DNA from: Pardosa pseudoannulata | Lineage: Eukaryota > Arthropoda > Arachnida > Araneae > Lycosidae | NCBI GenBank assembly: GCA_032207245.1 | Contig: CM063504.1 | Location: 79,984,958-80,048,957, forward strand | Direction: 5' to 3' | Length of the DNA: 64,000 nt | Shown here: positions 1-15,250 of the stretch, piece by piece | How positions within the stretch are numbered: position 1 is the stretch's first letter | Layout: every line of letters starts with the position of its first letter | Position numbers and translations under genes: made by a program | The notes under the pieces: generated by a model | What the model was told of the DNA's origin: nothing | Seen by the model: the letters and a program-made list of their open reading frames with translations, nothing else | Database searches by the model: none

Positions 1-2688
1 TATATTATTTCAACATTTTTTGATGCAGAATATTTCTTATACACTGGACTAGTGAATCACCTAAAATCTTTGTTAATTTACATTTGGTGAAAAATTTTGA
101 TCCTTCAAAATCATACACATTGAATATTTAACGAATTTTCATTACCTTTATATCTAACTATGAGTGTAACATCATTAAAAATTATCGAAATTTAAAGCTT
201 TTAGATCATTCACTAGTAAATATTATCAAAGGCATTCATAAAAATTTTCAACAAAATATTTTAAGAACTTTTTGAGAAATCACATTTCAAGTTTCAACAT
301 TTTATTAAAAATACCTTTCTGAGAAAAATGCATTTGAAGTTTATGAAAGCAACTTTAACTGTTAAACAATTAAAATACATGTTTAAAATTACTTACACTT
401 TCTTGCTTCAAAAATTTCTAATTGCCAAGTTGCTAATTATTAAAAATACTAGAAAAATGTTTAATCTTCATGAAAATTTAAAAAGGTTTGTCCAAAAAAT
501 GCTCTTTAAAAGGCTTTAAATTCACAACTTCCGGTTCCGAAAACGCTACTTCCGTTTTGTTTTGACAGTTGTCATTGATGTTTAAACACCTGTAACTTTT
601 CTTTAAAATGCCGTACAGACAAAACAAAAATAGTTTTAGAAACCTAAAAGTTTAAATTTTATAATATAAAAATAAAAAAACAATATGATTTTTGGCAAAA
701 AAATGACATTTTCAATGTAGACGAATACTTTAAGCAAACAATAAATTAGATATTCGTTTTTTGCATAATATATGATTGCATTACAGAGACTTTTTGCAAA
801 ATTCATGCAGGGTTTAATATTCAAAAGTTTCTTGTGACATTTTTAAATTTCTGAGGCTGTATTAATAAAAATAAGATTTTCCTGAATAACCTGGAGTTTA
901 TCCTTTTCAAACGGTAGATCGGAGTTTGCTTTCACTTATAACTAAGTGCATTTACTTGATTCGAACTGAATAGAAAGTATACCAAACATGTGAGAAAAAT
1001 TATAAAAATCTCAGTTAATTTAATGATATAGTTAACAGATAATATCATTTTTACTAACTAACTATTCGATCATTGCTATATATATTTAAACCAAAACCCA
1101 CTTCAATGCGTCATATATTTTAACATTTAAAAATCTAATAATTTAATACAGCACAGCACATTTTATCTAATAAATACATTAATTTTTTTAAACTATATGC
1201 ATTGTATGCATTAAAATATTTGATGATGCAAAATCTGATTTTGGAACACATATATTTTTGTATCCAATTCACTTCCAGCTAAAAACCGGAAATTATCAGA
1301 AAATTATCTTTTTTTTCGCTCAAGCATTAATCGCCTTTCTATTTAAAAATGTGTGAAATATTTTAAAGCGTTAGTTTATCGTCTCTCTAAAAACAGTATA
1401 ATAGACTTTCGTAAAGTTATGATGGTTATTTATTAAAATTTAATTATAAATAAACAATTATTTTTAAATTATTCTCGTTGCTACTTTTTAAAATTCAGTG
1501 AAAAATTGAGCTTTAAAATTTAAAATTCACTTGTCAGTGAATAAATAACATGTTATTTTTCAAAATATTAAGCTTATTAAATATATTTATTATGATTTTA
1601 AATGGTTAATGAAGAATTATTTATAAAACTGAAAATTCTGCTTAAAATTATTAAATTAAACCTTGTAATTCATTCAATAATCTTTATATTAAAATGTAAG
1701 TTTTTTTTAATGTTTTAGCTCACAGCTTTCTTGGTGATTTTAGTTTAAGAGCGAAATAATATTCCATCATTGTAAAATTAAAAGAAGATAAAACTTAAAT
1801 GAAAATTTTTTTAAATTCATTCTAGATAAGTAAAATAAACAAAATCAGATATTATTTTCCATGAAAGATCTTATAATCTCAAATATTTCATAAATTTACT
1901 TCAAAAATTAATATATACTTGAAAGTTTTGAAGCATGCAAAATAATATCAAAATTTTATATTGTCAAATTTACATAGAACTAAAAAATTGTAATGTTAAG
2001 CAATAAAGGTGTTATTAAAGGTTGTCATAGAGAATACTATATGTTCTTAAAATTTAAAAATTCTAATCACAAAATTTTTTTTTATACTTCAGACAGACTT
2101 CATACTAGTACATGTACTTGACAATCATGAACTACAGAAAAATCTATGCACTTTTTCTGTATTTTTCTATTTATTTTCAATTAATTACAATTTGAAAATT
2201 TGTAAATTCTTTAGTAAATCCTATATTTTAAAAAATCTAAATAGTGATTTTTTCTATCAGTTTTCGGTATTATTTTTACCAGCATATGAATGAACGGTAT
2301 ATTAGCTTTCCTATTTATGCATGCAATGTATGTCTCTATATCAAGTAAAATTTTAAATCTAAGTTTTAAATAACGTCACTTTTAAAATATTTTTGTAGAA
2401 TACCACAAAATTCTATATATATTTCACATATCAAAATATGTTTTCAGATTATTTTTGTGGGATTCATGCACAAGATTACAAAATGAATAACAAATAAAAC
2501 TAATTTTTGAAAAAAATCTATTAAACTTTGAAAGGATATGTGTTCCTTTTAATTGTGCAATTAAAAATATCCTTTAAACTGATATTGTTTAAAACATCAC
2601 TATTTACATGATCAATCAAACGAGCCATGATTATTATAGAAATTACCACATGTTTTTTTTTTTAAATATTTGATTGGTTTCTCTGTGG
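1..2688. other. AT-rich intergenic DNA, no gene seen
   Basis: Very AT-rich sequence. The two open frames of about 60 codons (328-519 plus, 636-824 minus) have no recognisable motif and AT-driven composition (Lys, Asn, Phe, Ile, Leu). I see no tandem structure or transposon end before 2689. Confidence 0.6.
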
Positions 2689-3777
<1,089 letters not shown>

Positions 3778-5538
3778 TTCTGAATCACCTTATAAAATAA
3801 TTCTGAACTGATAAGATATGAAATGACACGGTATACATTTCTTCAGTACCCCTTCTCCTAAAATTTTGGATTGAGATTTTATTTAGAATGATTAGAATTG
3901 AAATAGTCTGCAGTTTCCTTAAATCATAAAAATCACCACTTCGCTGGTCCAAAGTACTTATCGCTCAACTGTCCTATGTATATTATATTTTGTAGTAAAC
4001 CAATCCTAATCTATTAAACGGCATTTACCATCAATCATTACATGAGATGTAGCTCAATCTCTTTATTTTTCATGTTTTAATTCTAGTTCGGAGTTATGTG
4101 CCTCATCAGTGTGCTGTTAAATCCTTCCCACTTAAACAAAAGCAGAGAAGTTTGCTTCCCTTCCTTTGTTTTCTACGAAGTGACAAGAATGCATTTGATG
4201 CATCGCGATACACACCTAAAACTAACTGTGGAGCATATTAGTTATAAGTGTGCATTATTTCTGAGCATGACATTCATCGGTAGTTTTCGATATGTCATCA
4301 GTTGTAAAAGAAATATATTGATGATAAATAATTTGTATGGTGTAAATGGATATTTGAACTACCATTCATCTTATCCTTCAGTTCTTGTGAGTTGAAAAAG
4401 ATTAAAAAAAGATAGAAAAAAGAAAATATTTCTACTCAACTCGGAGAGATGAAAATGGATGCTCACGTGAAAATTCCAAGCTAATCAATGGTTATCCATG
4501 GCGTGAACTGCAATGTAAAATATATTTATAATTAAAATTAAAATTTCTACTGCTTTGATGCATGATAAAAACAAGTCACAATGCGAATGTGTAATATGCG
4601 AATTTTGTCATGAAATAAGTAGAATAATTGAAATGAGGATAGATTCAGTATTTATTATGCTTTAAACTGTATTTGATGAGACGTAAAATGCTGTGCAATA
4701 AAAGAGAGAAAATTTTGAAATAAAAACTACTTTGGTAATTAAAAACATTATTTCAATAATGCATTCAATTTCGAGGTAATGTTAAAGATAAAGTATATTT
4801 TTGATCCAGCGTTGGACAATTTTAGGATCAATAATGTTTGAGAAAATTTCAAATAAAAAACTAATGCCTTTAAGTAATTCCCATAATGAAATAGAATTAT
4901 TTTAAAAACAGTTTATATTTGCAATATAATACGAATCGTTTCACATACGGGAAATATATTAGGTACATTTTTAATAAATTCAATCATGCATCTCAAATCA
5001 GTTAATTTTTTTCTTAGTCTATCAGGGCTTCATAATTACTTCTAACAAACCCTTTAATTAAACTAATGACATCAGTTTAATTAATGTTATTTAACTAATA
5101 ACGAAAAATTAATTTAAGTTAAAAATAAAAATTCAAATAACTCTTCGTAAAATTAAAATAACTTCCGCAGATAAATATTATTTGTTTTCTAGTTTCCTTA
5201 AGAAAAAAGCTAATAAGAGCTTAGTATTATAAGCAAAATTTTTCTTTACTCTTATAAAAATAACACAAAAACTTAGCTTTTTTTACAATAATAATTCTAA
5301 TCATATTGCTAACATTTCTTTTATTACTTCATTAAAAATAGTTTTTGTGACATAGCATATTAGTTTTTTACGAGTCAATGAAGTTAGTAAAAGTACATTT
5401 ATATGATTATTAATCACTTCAACGATCAAATCATTTATTAAAATTACTTTAGTATGCAAGTGTATAAAATAAAAAAGATATCTTTAAAAGATATTATTGA
5501 TCGAATTAAGATGTTGACTTACTTTTTAGATAATATAT
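3778..5538. other. AT-rich intergenic DNA, no gene seen
   Basis: No recognisable element. A 99-codon plus-strand frame at 4096-4395 has no known motif and no flanking splice or promoter evidence that I can defend. A small hairpin (ttaattaaact and its complement) lies at about 5055-5086. Confidence 0.5.
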
Positions 5539-6090
5539 AATGAGATTTTACTTTCTCGCACTGATTAAAATCAGCCAGAATTCCTTTTCAAGTTAAATCA
5601 TGTATAATAAAAACATAATTTAAATCAAACAAAATGAGATTTTGATTTATTCCACTGATTAAAATCGGCCAAAATTTCTTTTCAAGTTAACCCGTGTATA
5701 ATAAAAATATAATTTAAATCAAACAAAATGAGATTTTAATTTCTTCCACTGATTAAAATCAGCCAGAATTTCTTTTCAAGTTAACCCATGTATAATAAAA
5801 ATTTAATTTAAATCAAACAAAATGAGATTTTAATTTCTTCCACTGATTAAAATCAACCAAAATTTCATTTCAAGTTAACTCATGTATAATAAAAATTTAA
5901 TTTAAATCAAATAAAATGAAATTTTAATTTTATCCACTGATTAAAATCAGCCAGAATTTCTTTTCAAGTTAAGCCATGTATAATAAAAATTTAGTTTAAA
6001 TCACACAAAATGAGATTTTAATTTCTTCCACTGATTAAAATCAGCCAGAATTATTTTCCAAGTTAACCCATGTATACTAAAAATATAAAA
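5539..6090. repeat. 94-bp minisatellite, about 6 copies
   Basis: Units begin with aatgagatttt at 5539, 5633, 5727, 5821, 5915 and 6009, exactly 94 bases apart each time. Differences between units are mostly substitutions. Each unit carries ctgattaaaatcag, a 6-bp-stem inverted repeat. The last unit fades after about 6090, where the sequence becomes unrelated AT-rich DNA. Confidence 0.95.
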
Positions 6091-6640
6091 GTAGTGTCAA
6101 AAATAAAGGACAAATTAACAATCATGAATATTCGAAGTATTTTATATGCTATACAATTTCGTTGTCAAAACTATAAATTAGTACAAAAAATAAAGAATTA
6201 TATTTTAAGCGACTTAATTTACGCAAATATGCTTAGAAACAAAATTAGTTCAAAACAATAGAAAGATTGTAAATGAAGCTTATATTTTTTCTCATAACTG
6301 TTGTAATAAATTATGTTGGATATCTGTATTATTGTGTTTCTTAAATGTGGTGAAAGTAATATGACACGATAAGGCATATTATACAGTGTATTTAATGATA
6401 ATTTGAAGTTCTTATTGTGATGGATATTATTTTAAAATATCAAACTTTTATTGTAAATAGACCTGTTATAAATGTTATGTTATATTAAAATGCATTTTTG
6501 TTAAATTTTTTGCTGTCTACGTTTCTTCAATTGTTTGAAATATTCTTTTCTCCAGCAGTAATAGAAAATAGCTTGAGCATGTGACCAAGTATTAATACAA
6601 TGCATATTCTAAATGTAAAATCCCACTTATCGATATACGC
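6091..6640. other. AT-rich spacer, nothing recognised
   Basis: Spacer between the 94-bp array and the next microsatellite. The 63-codon frame starting at 6070 begins inside the last repeat unit and has no known motif. Confidence 0.5.
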
Positions 6641-7953
<1,313 letters not shown>

Positions 7954-9049
7954 GCATCATTGGGAATAAACGTATGTATACAGAGTTAAGGGTCCATCAA
8001 ACGTCAACCTGTATGCATTAAAAAAATCGGATTTAATTAAAGTTTCCTTTTCCAGAGAAAGAATGGTTTCTCATGGAATTGCAAATAATTTTATCTATGG
8101 AATCTTTTCACAACTCAACCTGAACTAAAATAAATCGATAGAAATTTTTTCGTTTTTGTACGAGAAATCCACTTATACTTCAGCGGAAAAGGAATTGAAA
8201 GTTGAATATGTTTCTTTTTTAATGTGTACAGCTTGAGCTGCTATTAGGCCTGTACACAAATTTGTTGTTTCAATACATTTAGTCAAAATTAAGAAACGGT
8301 TAAATATTAAGTCCTCAAAAATAGTCACAATAAAATATTTTTTTAAATTATTCGCTTTTAAATTGTTTTTCATGAAAGACTTTTAATTTACTTTTAATTC
8401 AAGACCTTAAAAATCATTAATAGAAACATATTTTGTTAATTTGAATGTTTAAGAACCTAAAAATCAGCAGGGAACACTTTCAAGTAAAGATACTCGAACG
8501 ATGACTGAATAGTTAATACCTAGTGTTTGTGGGACTTCAGGCAATTTTGAGGTAGTACATTTTTATAGTTAACATATTACAGGCTTAAAAGTGACACTGA
8601 ATTATGAAAGCTGATTTATTTTTTAATCAACAGGAAATGAAAGAAATAGATCAAATGAACAACTGAGTAGTTATGAACAGCAAATATTTCTTTCCTTATG
8701 TTGTTTTTCTTCGTATAAAGCTATGCATTAATGATAAAATCAAATTATGAAGCCAAAACATATTACTTTTGTACTTCTGAACGTATTGATATACTATTGC
8801 CTAATAAAAATAATAAATTAATTTACCGTAGACATTTCTAAAATGTGACTTTAGTGGCCAGTATATTTCCTACTAACTTAGGTAGAGGGAAATTATTTCC
8901 TATTAGTATTATTTCAGTTAGATTCTTCAATTACGTAATTGAGAATAACAAATGCAAAACTGACAGAATTTTGTTTCAAAGCAAATAGTTTTCATTAACT
9001 GTTATTACACGTTCCTTTAGACAAGTAATTGCTAAATTTAAAATTATAT
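7954..9049. other. AT-rich intergenic DNA, nothing recognised
   Basis: No tandem repeat, transposon end or convincing coding segment was recognised. A 66-codon minus-strand frame (8173-8373) has no known motif. Confidence 0.5.
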
Positions 9050-9207
9050 GGGCCCTTACTCTGGACGTTGCGGTTCATTTCGCACCTTCGTTGTGACGTC
9101 ATTTTGACGTCAGCTTGCGGACATTATGTGAGCAAATGATCAAACTGACATCAAAGTGACGTCACAACGAAGGTGCGAAACGAACCGCAACGTCCAGAGT
9201 AAGCCCC
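9050..9207. mobile_element. 158-bp palindromic MITE
   Basis: The two ends are inverted copies of about 60 bp: left gggcccttactctggacgtt (9050), right aacgtccagagtaagcccc (ending 9207). They differ by only a few bases, with about 35 unpaired bases between the arms. Each arm contains two CRE-like octamers: TGACGTCA at 9094-9101, 9105-9112 and 9157-9164, and TGACATCA at 9146-9153. No clear target duplication is visible, so the superfamily is left open. The C- and G-rich arms stand out from the AT-rich surroundings, and the near-identity of the arms suggests a fairly young insertion. Confidence 0.85.
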
Positions 9208-10441
9208 ATGGTATATGTTTAGTATATCACGTGCAAATATATTTTATATAAAAATACGTTCGTGTGAAAGAACGTTTAAAGTCATAACTGTATAATAATT
9301 CTATGTGGTGTTAATAATTTTTCACGTCAAAAGATAATAAGTATGGAAATGTATATTTGCATCTAATTTACAGTTACATTTCTTAATTAAATGACTTAAA
9401 CCTGACGAAATTTTAGCTAAATTTTACTGGAAGTAAAATGCACCACTGAATTAATAACATTTTACGGAAAATTCTCTTTAGGGCTAATAAATTGTTTCAT
9501 GATTAACGAAATGAGATTTAAGTAGAATTTTCGTAAGAAATGCATTATGTTATTTATTGTGACACTATTTAATGATTGTTTATCTTCCTAAATAAATAAT
9601 ACAGCTTAAAGTTACAAATTAAACAACAAATTGTAAACAATTGTAAAACATTAATAGGTACCTGCTCAATAAACATACTTAAAATATTTTTTGAACATAA
9701 ATGTTCAAAAGTAATTGGGTAAAAAATTGCTCCAAAGGTTAATTGTCAATAATAACAAATAGCATGACGTAGTATAAATAAATTTCAAAGTAGTGATTTC
9801 ATATACCGTATTAGAATCCTTCTGGATCGAACAATAGGGGAAGTTCACCGACTATTACATTAATCTTTCCATTAATCACCGAATACTGTCAATGGAAAAC
9901 AACTTTTTTTTCGATTTCCTAGAAAATTACTTTAAGGAGAGCGTTCAAACTTGTGTCATGTGAAGAACATGCATGTCGTCACACTCACTAATAAAGAATG
10001 AGAAACGATTACATTTGAGGGACCATGCAAAAATCTAAGAGTAAAATTTAGGAGTTAGGTTATCAATCCGCAAAATACGGCAAAACGATCTATAAATTTC
10101 CCGAAATATTGACATCGGTATGAAAACTTTATGTGAAAAATAAAGAATACCTTAGGAAGATGAAATAAGGATTTATTTGGAAAATCCCATTTATTTTAAG
10201 CTGTTCAGGCTAATAATGTACACAAATTTCAGCAAAATTTTATGAAGTTTAAACAAATATTGTTTTACACAAGAAAACATACTAAAGGATAAAATTAATA
10301 AAAAATATATCTTAAGAAAGCATATGTATTTTCAGTACACATGCGTAATAAATATAATTTTCCCATTGCTATATTTTTAGACTTCAATATACGCTAACTT
10401 CAAAAGGTTAAACACGGAGAGGAAAATGTTAATTTCCGTAA
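9208..10441. other. AT-rich intergenic DNA, nothing recognised
   Basis: No repeat array, transposon terminus or gene-like frame seen. Confidence 0.5.
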
Positions 10442-12379
10442 ACCAATCAGAATTAAAAAGCTGAAACTTATTTCAAACGTAAAAGAAAATATGCACACAC
10501 GTTAGGTAACAACCAATCAAGGAATATGCAAACCAAGCAGTCGGTTAAGCTGGTATTGTGAAGAGTTAAAAAATTATTTAAACCATTTACCTCTTATAAT
10601 TGCTTGCTTCTCTTTCCGATACTTTCAATTATAGGATTTTCAAAAGGGGAGGAGTCTATAGAAAATTTTTCACTTTTTAGGGGGAGGCAACTTAAAAATA
10701 TTTGAGAATCACTGCTCTAATACATCAAATGTTCCAATGAAAATTAAAAAGCTGTAACTTAATGCAAATATAAACGAAAATATGCACATACGTCAGGTTA
10801 CAACCAATCTCGGTTTCTCGTCTAGGAATATGCAAACCAAGCAGTCGTATAAGCTGGTATTGTGAAGGGTTAAAAAATAATTTAAACAATGTGCCTCTTA
10901 TAATTGAGTGCTTCTCTTTCCCGATACTTTAAATTATAGGATTTTCACAAGGGGTGGGGGATGTTGAAAGTTTTTCACTTTTTACTGGGAGGCAGTTTAA
11001 AATATTTGGGAATCACTGCTCTAACACATCAAATGGTCCAATCAGAATTCAAAAGCTGAAACTTATTGCAAATATAAAAGAAAATGGGCAAATATATTAG
11101 GTAACAGCCAATATCGGTTTCTCGTCGGGGAATATCCAAACCAAGTAGTGGTATAAGCTGGTATTGTGAAAGAAAAAAAAATATTTTTAAACATTTTATC
11201 CCTTATAATTGAGTGTTTCTCTTTCCGATACTTTCAATTATACGATTTTCATAAGGGGAGGAGTCTGTTGAAAAGTTTTCCCTGTATAGGAGGAGGCAGC
11301 TTAAAAAAGTTTGAGAATCACTGCTTTAACACATCAAATGGTCCAATGAGAATTAAAAAGCTGAAACTTTTTGCACATATATTAGGTAACAGCCAATCCC
11401 GGTTTCTCGTCGGGAAATATCCAAACCAGGCAGTCGTATAAGCTGGTATTCTGAAGGGTAAACCAAATTTTTTAAACAATTTACCTCTTATAATTGAGTG
11501 CTTCTCTTTCCCCATACCTCAAATTTTAGGATTTTCAAAAGGGGAGGAGTCTGTCTAAAATATTTCACTTTTTAGGGGGAGGCAGCTTAAAATATTTGAG
11601 AATCACTGCTCTAACAGATCAATGGTCCAATCAGAATTAAAAAGTTGAAACTTAATACAAATATAAAAGAAAATACACACGTACGTCAGGTTACAACCAA
11701 TCTCGGTTTCTCGTCGAGGAATATGCAAACCAAGAAGTCGTATAAGATGTTATTGTGAAAGGTTAAAATTATTACTTAAACAATTTGCCTCTATATAATC
11801 AATCATAGAGTGCTTCTCTTTCCCCATACTTTAAATTTTAGGATTTTCAAAAGGGGAGGAGTCTGTCTAAAATTTTTACTTTTTAGGGAGAGGCATCTTA
11901 AAAAAGTTTGAGAATCTGCTTTAACACATCAAATAGTCCAATGAGAATTAAAAAGCTGAAACTTATTGCAAATATGAAAGAAAATATGCACAGACGTCAG
12001 GTTACAACCAATATCGGTTTCTCGTCGAAGAATATGCAAACCAAGCAGTCGTATAAGCTGGTATTGTGAAGGGTTAAAAAATTATTTAAACAATGTGCCT
12101 CTTATACGTGAATGCTTCTCTTTCCCGGTACTTAAAATTATAGGATATTCACAACGGGGGGAGGGTGTAGAAAGATTTTCACTTTTTAGGGGGAGGCAGC
12201 CTAAAATATTTGATAATCACTGCTCTAATACAACAAATGTTCCAATCAGAATTAAAGAGCAGAAACTTACTACAAACATATAAAAGAAAATATACACATA
12301 TGTTAGGAAACAGCCAATCTCGGTTTTTCGCTAAGGAATATGGAAACAAAGCAGTTGTATAAGCTGGTATTGTGAATGT
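10442..12379. repeat. ~304-bp tandem array, about 6.5 copies, with hAT-like termini in each unit
   Basis: The motif aagctggtattgtgaa recurs at about 10547, 10851, 11155, 11440, 11744 (diverged), 12055 and 12361, giving spacings of 304, 304, 285, 304, 311 and 306. Each unit contains an AG/G-rich stretch (aggggaggagtctg and agggggaggcagc) followed by tttgagaatcactg, the reverse complement of a hAT-type terminal repeat (CAGTGnTTCTCAAA). A possible decayed partner, gagtgcttctcttt, lies about 140 bp earlier in each unit. An array built from a short hAT-derived element plus flank is an inference. A stray fragment of the unit lies at about 13190-13250. Confidence 0.85.
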
Positions 12380-12388
12380 TTATAGGAG

Positions 12389-12508
<120 letters not shown>

Positions 12509-13984
12509 AAACACATACAGATATCCCTGTACTTTATTTACGTAATTTTGGAAGATTTATAATCAGCTCTTATTGGTTTTTCCAAATCTTGGTGCAACAA
12601 ATAACTACTTGTTTTAATTAATTGATTTACTTTGATCCCGTAATCAAACTCAAGACGTCGGTCGTAGACAAAACTTCACATACATTTCATCATATTCCCT
12701 AAACATCGTATTCCAGACAACACCGCCTGCAAAATATGTCAAGGATATTACTATGTCATCCAAGAGAGAGAATAGTGGTCATGCAGATTTTGAGACGCCC
12801 TCAAAATATTGCTTTAACACATAGATACTCAATGGGGTACTACCACCCCGGAGGGCGTTGAGAAGATGCTAAGGTGATGTGAACTTCTTTTTGGTTGAAG
12901 GCGAACATGTCTTGGGCCGTAATTTTGAAACGAACGTTAAGAAACTGTCTCTGAATTATTAAGATCAACTATCCCACTGATATAAATTCCTCTAATTTAT
13001 TTAATCATAATGATTTTTTGAGTAAAATATGTTTAGCTATATAACTAAGTGAGAATTAACATTTCATAACATGTTTTCTTTTTGTTTTATCCATTTTAAT
13101 TTGAACAAATTGAATACAATTATTGAGCATTTACACAATTATTGGCCAAAGTATTGAGGTAAACCATAAAAATTTGGGGTGTCAATTGATGGAAAAAAAG
13201 TATTTAAACAATTTGCCTCTTATAACTGAGTACTTTTCCATTTCGATTCTTTAACCCATAGACCGGCTAAGTCGATGGAGGTTCGACAAAGCGTTCTTGT
13301 TCATAAACCGACTGGCCGACTCGTTCATCTCGTCTATTCTTATTTCGGTATGACCGATACCCCTCGACGGTGGTGGTCTGTTTAAAATTTGTCACGCCTT
13401 GAACTTGTCGTCAAACTATTCAGGGCTTTTTTCCACTTTCAGTGTAATACACTGAAGTTTTCATCGCACCTGCTCCCCTCTATTCAAGAGATCTTGCACT
13501 TCCCGAGCGGTGGACAGTGGACTCAGAATGGATTGCTGTTTTTCTTCGGAAATGAATAAAGCTTTTATGGACAAATATTTTCAACAAGAATAAAGGGTTT
13601 TATTTTAAATACAAAAATATGTAAATGTGTAGTGTTAAAGTTAAGTACTAAAGTTCTTTTGAAATCACTTGAGAAAAGCATATCATTCAGAAATGGTTCG
13701 AACAAAAACCAATCCATCCCACGTGTTGCATTGTTGCTGACTGCTTATTATTTTATCCTCTCTTGGATGCTAGTGCGAATAGGATTTTATAGACAGATTT
13801 TTTAGTTAATTACCTGTGTGTAGTTCTATTTAATTATCGGATTCCAAGTAAAGAAAAGGAAGAAAATAATATACATGCAGAAAAATTAAATAAACATAAT
13901 TTATTAAGACAAACATAAACAAAATTTATTAAAACAAACATTAATTCTGAAACAAATATACTCAGATTGATTAGTTATATTGCC
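12509..13984. other. Intergenic DNA with a stray array fragment and a GC-richer patch
   Basis: A piece of the 304-bp unit (tttaaacaatttgcctctta and flanks) lies at about 13190-13250. A short segment around 12830-12870 (ccccggagggcgttgagaa) resembles internal parts of hAT-type elements, at low confidence. Positions 13255-13560 are less AT-rich than the surroundings but contain no recognisable frame or transposon end. The rest is featureless. Confidence 0.45.
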
Positions 13985-14440
13985 TTATTTCTCACTTAAT
14001 TCTGCAAACTCGTCAATTAGTTTGTCATAATTAATAGAGTTTTTTAATAACACTTTTTCTACATAAAGTAATAATAAACTATTTAATTTTTGTTGGCCTA
14101 ATGTAGATCTTAAAAAATTTTTATTCTCGCCATTACTGAGACTGATCTTTAATTGCTTGCATTGCTTATTGGAAGGGTTAAATAAATTCCGATAATTATA
14201 TTTAAATTAGAGAATTTTACAATTGTATTATTTTCCTGAATAAAGGACCAAATGGATGCAGGCTAAATAATATTTTTTTTTAATTTATAAAAGTCTTAAA
14301 ATGTTTCGGTTCTGCTAGGTTTAAATCTTGTTTATAACATTTTAATTCCTTTATTGAAAAGTCACTAACATTACTATCATGAAAAATTGTTTTGAATTTA
14401 TTGTTAATAGTTTGATATCCCTCAGATCTCTTTTTAATCT
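13985..14440 (-). pseudogene. hAT transposase C-terminal (dimerisation) domain, frameshifted
   Basis: Read on the minus strand, the segment ends in an intact tail with stop codon at 13985-13987. It contains FLRSTLGQQKLNSLLLLY, then YDKLIDEFAEL and SEK-stop. Just upstream in another frame are IYLTLPISNASN and a stop. This order (TLP-x-SNAS, then a leucine-rich segment beginning with LRST, then a YD-x-hIDxFA tail) is the usual C-terminal dimerisation region of hAT-superfamily transposases of the ZMYM/zinc-finger-MYM-like type. A frameshift near 14150 and stops further upstream show that it is dead. A diverged segment at about 14270-14420 (containing LNLAEPKHF) may be earlier transposase sequence. 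The DDE catalytic core is not recognisable. Confidence 0.75.
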
Positions 14441-14478
14441 AAAGAATACGACAAAAAATATTAACTATTCAAAAAATA

Positions 14479-14519
14479 TCAGTGGAAAAGAACATTTTAA
14501 AAATGTTCTTTTCCACTGA
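14479..14519. repeat. Perfect 19-bp-arm hairpin
   Basis: tcagtggaaaagaacattt (14479-14497), loop taa, then the exact complement at 14501-14519. It lies inside the hAT relic. It resembles a very short foldback insertion or an inverted duplication. No poly-T tract or GC-rich stem suggests a terminator role, which would not apply in this genome anyway. Confidence 0.9.
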
Positions 14520-15189
14520 ATCTTGTTTCCTGTTCTGGAATTTCACATAAGATGCAATACGTCCAGGAGACACTGAGTTTTAATAGCTACGTTTAACTTT
14601 TTAAACACGTTCTGACGTTCATAGTAAAGGCATGATAAGCACAAGGCTCGATCATATTTACGTACATCAACACTCTCTGGCTTGGATGCATAATCACTGG
14701 AACGCTCATCCCCACTGATCGACCTTATCAATCAACGAATCGGGATAATTTGGATTTGTTTCCTCAATAATTATGAATATCACGTTTTTCAGTGAAATAA
14801 AAATAAAAATTATAAACCTAATTTTCGAGCCTCAAAAATTACGGGCCCTAGGCACCTTTCTAGGTTGTCTAAGCCTTAGTTTGCCACTGTCTACAGGACG
14901 ATAATCTAAAGTAGCAAGAACTACTTTTATGAGTAAAGACTTGTATAGAGCAGTTACCTGAATATACTTCCTTTATAGGTGGGTTTTATACAAAAGTGCT
15001 ATAAACAAACTTTTTTATGTGACTCACTCGTACAAATTGTAAAATTTTAATGTAATATAAATGTAAATTATATTACAATTTGACATAAATAAAATAGAAG
15101 TGTCTAACTATAATTAAAGTTTTAAAATAGAATATAAATTTCTAAGCCGAGTCTTTATGTAAAAAGATAAAAATGTATGGATTTTTTTT

Positions 15190-15250
15190 TCACTCAAATA
15201 GTGTATGGGTGGGGTTTGAACTCCCAACTTCTCCCTTTTGTGTGCCACTG
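15190..15250 (-). mobile_element. Short tRNA-related SINE fragment
   Basis: On the minus strand, tggcacacaaaaggg (A-box-like) is followed about 20 bases later by gggagttcaaacccc, which contains a good Pol III B box (GTTCAAACC). A short run of A (15182-15190) then follows. The tRNA-like head plus A tail suggests a SINE fragment. It is too degenerate to be a functional tRNA: no acceptor stem pairs. Confidence 0.4.

Larger units (their letters stand above)
13985..14889 (-). mobile_element. hAT-family relic, 5' end recognisable
   Basis: The minus strand starts at 14889 with cagtggcaaactaaggc, a hAT-like terminal repeat beginning CAGTG. A gtgcctagggcccg block follows, and then a frame opening at 14731 whose product I do not recognise. 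The transposase tail described at 13985-14440 lies downstream. The opposite terminal repeat was not found between 13250 and 13985, so the 3' boundary is unknown and the element is probably truncated. A perfect 19-bp-arm hairpin (14479-14519) interrupts the middle. Confidence 0.5.

Noticed and set aside
13249..14182. TTAACCC at 13249 and GGGTTAA near 14176 as ends of a second piggyBac element
   Set aside because: The right motif is part of the hAT transposase coding sequence (the IYLTLP segment), and the flanking 15-20 bases show no inverted similarity.
14543..14731. 62-codon minus-strand frame as a gene
   Set aside because: It lies just inside the hAT relic's 5' end and has no recognised motif. 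It was treated as element sequence.
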